Below are positions 61,644 through 64,000 of a DNA stretch of 64,000 nucleotides, piece after piece. The notes under the pieces were generated by a model. The model saw only the letters and a list, made by a program, of their open reading frames with translations, ran no database searches and was not told where the DNA came from. Position numbers and translations under genes: made by a program. The stretch is from the NCBI GenBank assembly GCA_965198725.1, contig CBDAPX010000002.1:806001-870000 (forward strand), given 5' to 3'. How positions within the stretch are numbered: position 1 is the stretch's first letter; every line of letters begins with the position of its first letter. This stretch comes from CBDAPX01 sp965198725 (GTDB taxonomy: Bacteria > Pseudomonadota > Alphaproteobacteria > Rhodobacterales > Rhodobacteraceae).

Positions 61644-61718
61644 TGGCAGCCCGTAGGGGAATCGAACCCCTCTTTCCAGGTTGAAAACCTGGCGTCCTAA
61701 CCGATAGACGAACGGGCC
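61644..61718 (-). tRNA. tRNA-Glu (anticodon UUC)
   Basis: The 75-base sequence on the minus strand folds well. The acceptor GGCCCGT pairs with ACGGGCT, the anticodon stem CCAGG/CCTGG encloses TTTTCAA with TTC (61685-61683), the T arm has GGTTCGATTCC, and CCA is encoded. TTC reads GAA/GAG glutamate codons. Confidence 0.95.
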
Positions 61719-61734
61719 ACGCGGTGTGACGGCG

Positions 61735-61763
61735 TATCTAGTTAATCACGCAGGTCGGCGCAA
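61735..61763 (-). promoter_or_regulatory. Promoter of tRNA-Glu
   Basis: On the minus strand, -35 TTGCGC (61763-61758) and -10 TAGATA (61740-61735) are separated by 17 bases. The transcription start would lie about 10 bases before the tRNA. Confidence 0.55.
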
Positions 61764-61819
61764 GCGGAAAAAGTGACCCATTTCACAGTTTTTTGGACCA
61801 TCGGTTTTTTGTCGTTGCG

Positions 61820-63574
61820 TCAGTGTGCTGTGGCAGGGGCTGCATCGTCGAGGCGGAGTTGTGCGGCTTGGCGTCCGCCCCAGCTATTGACCTCTAGACG
61901 GCCGGCCACATGAAAACGCGCGCCACCATGATTCAACAAGGTCGGGCCGAGCGCGTTGTCAAACGCACCAAAGGCAATTGCGTCGATACCGGCCGACAAA
62001 CCATCGGACAGGGCAAGTTTCAGATGCGATTCCCCGACGCGTTTGGCAAAGCGCACTTCGACATCCGGCATGGCAAATCGCGGGCCGGGCGCACCGGCGC
62101 CAAAGGGTCCGGCTTGGTCCAGCTGTTCGATCAGTTCCACGGTCGCCGCACCGGGCATCAGCGTTCCGTCCAGCTTCAGATTGGCCGGACCGGCGCGGTC
62201 GGCTCCCTGTTTGGCCAGCAGCTCTGACAGACGATCCATGGCGGGTTCTAGCTGATCTCGCGCAACGGTCAGTCCGGCGGCCATCTTGTGCCCGCCGCCT
62301 TTGATCAACAGTCCTTCTGCGGCCAGCCGCTGGATGGACGCGCCAAGATCGACGCCGGAAATAGACCGGCCAGACCCTTTGCCTTCGTCACCGTCAAAGC
62401 CGATCACGATGGCCGGCCGGTTTGCCGTGTCCTTGAGGCGAGAGGCCACGATCCCGACAACACCCGGATGCCAACCGTCCTTAGCGGCCCAGACCAACGG
62501 CGCGTCGAGACCACGCGCCTCGGCCTGCTCCATCGCGGCGGCACGGACCGCATTTTCTATATCGCGTCGTTCGCTGTTCAATTGGTCCAACCGCTCTGCC
62601 AATGCCTCTGCCTCAGCGGGCGAAGCCGTGGACAGAAGCCGCGCGCCCAAATCGGCCTGGCCGATACGACCTCCGGCATTCACACGCGGGCCCAGCAGGA
62701 ACCCGAGGTGATAGCTGGTCGGGGCTGTGTCCATGCGGGCCACATCAGAAAGGGCCACCAAACCAGGCCGCGCACGGCGGCCCATGACGGTCAAGCCTTG
62801 GCGCACCAAGGCCCGGTTTAGACCGGTTAAAGGCGCAACATCTGCAACCGTGGCCAACGCCACCAAATCCAGAAGAGCAATCAGGTCCGGGCCGCGATGG
62901 CCATCTTCCTTCAGCAGGCGATCTGCCTCGACCAGCATCATGAACACGACGCCTGCGGCACAGAGATATGCCAGATCGCCGGTTTCATCCTGTCGATTGG
63001 GATTTACGACGGCCACCGCTGGGGGCAGCGTCTCACCGCCCAGATGGTGATCCAGAACGATGACATCTGCCGCACCCTGTGCTGCGGCCAAAGGCTCATG
63101 CGAGAGCGTACCGCAATCGACGCAGATAATCAGGTCATGATCACGTGCCAATGCGGTCATCGCGGGCACATTCGGGCCATAGCCTTCGTCGATGCGGTCC
63201 GGGACATAAAGCGTTGCGCCTTGTCCCATGCTGCGCAACCAGCTGAGCAGCAAGGCCGCGGAACTGCCGCCATCGACATCATAGTCGGCAAACACAGCGA
63301 TCCGCTCTTTGCGCTTTACGGCGGCCAGAAACCGTTGCGCGGCGGGCTCCATATCGCGCAGCGTCCGAGGATCGGGCATCAGGTCACGCAGTTTTGGGGC
63401 GAGATAGGCGTCTGCCGCATCCGGGCTGACGCCCAACCGGGCCAAAACCTGACAAACAGCGCGGGGCAGGGATGTCTGCTGCGTCAGCGCTTCGGCCGCG
63501 CGTTCCATGTCCAGACCCGGCCCAACCCAGCGGCGGCCTGTCAGTGAAGCAGAGACATTCAAAAAGGCAGTCAT
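61820..63574 (-). CDS. recJ: Single-stranded-DNA-specific exonuclease RecJ
   Basis: RecJ degrades single-stranded DNA 5' to 3' in recombination and mismatch repair. The protein (584 aa) is a DHH phosphoesterase with FADYDVDGGSSAALLLSW, VDCGTLS, VLDHHLGGE and the DHHA1 domain with ISGVDLGASIQRLA and GGGHKMAAGLTV. All metal ligands are kept. The ATG at 63574 follows AAGGATCC. It lies downstream of glpX but is separated from it by a terminator. Confidence 0.94.
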   Translation of the reverse strand: MTAFLNVSASLTGRRWVGPGLDMERAAEALTQQTSLPRAVCQVLARLGVSPDAADAYLAPKLRDLMPDPRTLRDMEPAAQRFLAAVKRKERIAVFADYDVDGGSSAALLLSWLRSMGQGATLYVPDRIDEGYGPNVPAMTALARDHDLIICVDCGTLSHEPLAAAQGAADVIVLDHHLGGETLPPAVAVVNPNRQDETGDLAYLCAAGVVFMMLVEADRLLKEDGHRGPDLIALLDLVALATVADVAPLTGLNRALVRQGLTVMGRRARPGLVALSDVARMDTAPTSYHLGFLLGPRVNAGGRIGQADLGARLLSTASPAEAEALAERLDQLNSERRDIENAVRAAAMEQAEARGLDAPLVWAAKDGWHPGVVGIVASRLKDTANRPAIVIGFDGDEGKGSGRSISGVDLGASIQRLAAEGLLIKGGGHKMAAGLTVARDQLEPAMDRLSELLAKQGADRAGPANLKLDGTLMPGAATVELIEQLDQAGPFGAGAPGPRFAMPDVEVRFAKRVGESHLKLALSDGLSAGIDAIAFGAFDNALGPTLLNHGGARFHVAGRLEVNSWGGRQAAQLRLDDAAPATAH

Positions 63575-63587
63575 TGGATCCTTATGA

Positions 63588-63618
63588 CAAAAAAATCGCG
63601 CCAGTCCACTGGCGCGAT
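63588..63618 (-). terminator. Rho-independent terminator after glpX
   Basis: On the minus strand, arms ATCGCGCCAG and CTGGCGCGAT (63618-63609 and 63604-63595) with a 4-base loop are followed by a run of seven T (A run 63589-63595 on the plus strand, overlapping the stem base). It sits between glpX and recJ. Confidence 0.88.
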
Positions 63619-63643
63619 TGAACGGTGCATGGTGTTTCGGCGT

Positions 63644-64000
63644 TTACCGGCCCGGCACGGTGCCCTTTGGCGTGCGGTACTGCATGCGCCGAACCGAACC
63701 GGTTTTGGAACGCATGAGCAGCGTCTCTGTGGTGATCCACTCTGGCTCTCGCCGAATGCCTGGCAACAAAGTGCCGCCAGTAACCCCGGTCGCAGCAAAG
63801 ATCACGTCCTGCGTCACCATCTCATCGCGGCTGTATACCTTGTTGAGATCGGTGATCCCGGCCTTTTCTGCGCGGCCTTTTTCGTCGTCATTGCGGAACA
63901 GCAGTTTGCCGTAAATCTGACCGCCCATGCATTTCAGTGCCGCAGCCGCCAACACGCCCTCGGGCGCGCCGCCAGACCCCATATACATATCGATCCCGGT
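63644..64000 (-). CDS. glpX: Fructose-1,6-bisphosphatase class II, C-terminal part
   Basis: The last 118 residues of GlpX are present (the family is about 320 aa); the 5' part lies beyond the window. The visible TGIDMYMGSGGAPEGVLAAA and DVIFAATGVTGGTLLPGI motifs are highly typical. GlpX dephosphorylates fructose 1,6-bisphosphate in gluconeogenesis. Confidence 0.92.
   Translation of the reverse strand, partial: TGIDMYMGSGGAPEGVLAAAALKCMGGQIYGKLLFRNDDEKGRAEKAGITDLNKVYSRDEMVTQDVIFAATGVTGGTLLPGIRREPEWITTETLLMRSKTGSVRRMQYRTPKGTVPGR

Noticed and set aside
1..64000. CRISPR arrays, IS elements, prophage genes or att sites
   Set aside because: No repeated spacers, transposase motifs, phage proteins or direct repeats beside the two tRNA genes were seen.

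Overview
The window is a chromosomal segment from an alphaproteobacterium, most likely a marine-type member of the Rhodobacterales (Roseobacter group). This rests on several signals: a GTTC-N7-GTTC LexA box of the alphaproteobacterial type, a PutA without the N-terminal DNA-binding domain paired with an Lrp-type PutR, a ROK-type XylR next to a xylose ABC transporter, Entner-Doudoroff genes, a DUF2061/desaturase pair, and an aerobic-type cob operon with CobG and CobN. Genes are dense, many overlap by 1-11 bases, and I see no prophage, IS element or CRISPR array.

Layout. 1-9.8 kb: methionine-folate genes (metF/metR), an L,D-transpeptidase-like protein, an oxidoreductase, an inositol monophosphatase, a rhomboid protease and putA/putR. 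9.8-25.8 kb: mixed housekeeping and accessory genes, including tRNA-Leu(UAA), a DUF3179 gene broken by an in-frame TAG, metG, an orphan imuA-like gene with a LexA box inside its promoter, a divergent XRE regulator/DUF2061-desaturase pair, and an ECF sigma cluster with an EF-hand protein and a CnrX-like sensor. 25.8-41.8 kb: a sugar catabolism region with a LacI regulator, gap, xylB, xylA, a MauG-like dihaem peroxidase, a CRTAC1/FG-GAP protein, ROK XylR, xylFHG, glucokinase, and eda/edd on the other strand. 42-46.4 kb: DUF3572, a HAD phosphatase, an MttB-family methyltransferase without pyrrolysine, and an H-NOX-like protein overlapping an HNOBA-GGDEF gene that carries a frameshift. 46.3-60.9 kb: trmO and a long minus-strand cobalamin operon (DUF1636, cobW, N, G, H, I, J, L, E, M, B, A, F), with cobK inverted inside it and a cobalamin riboswitch at the head. 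61-64 kb: a rhodanese, tRNA-Glu(UUC), recJ and the 3' end of glpX.

How the genes work together. Xylose (and perhaps glucose) enters through XylFHG. Xylose is isomerised and phosphorylated by XylA/XylB, and glucose is phosphorylated by Glk and can flow through Edd/Eda and Gap to pyruvate. Two similar palindromes, one over the gap promoter and one over the edd promoter, suggest that the LacI-family protein co-regulates both arms. The cob genes make the corrin ring by the oxygen-dependent route under B12 feedback.

The most unusual items are: (i) a two-gene arrangement resembling soluble guanylate cyclase (H-NOX, then HNOBA plus cyclase) but with a diguanylate cyclase output, an H-NOX that appears to lack its haem-ligating histidine, and a frameshift in an A6 run; (ii) a MauG-like/CRTAC1 pair embedded in the xylose locus; (iii) an orphan SOS-type imuA promoter that would give a leaderless message; (iv) the cobL/cobK head-to-head overlap of start codons. 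Coordinates, motifs and overlaps were read from the sequence. Family assignments come from motif recognition without database searches.
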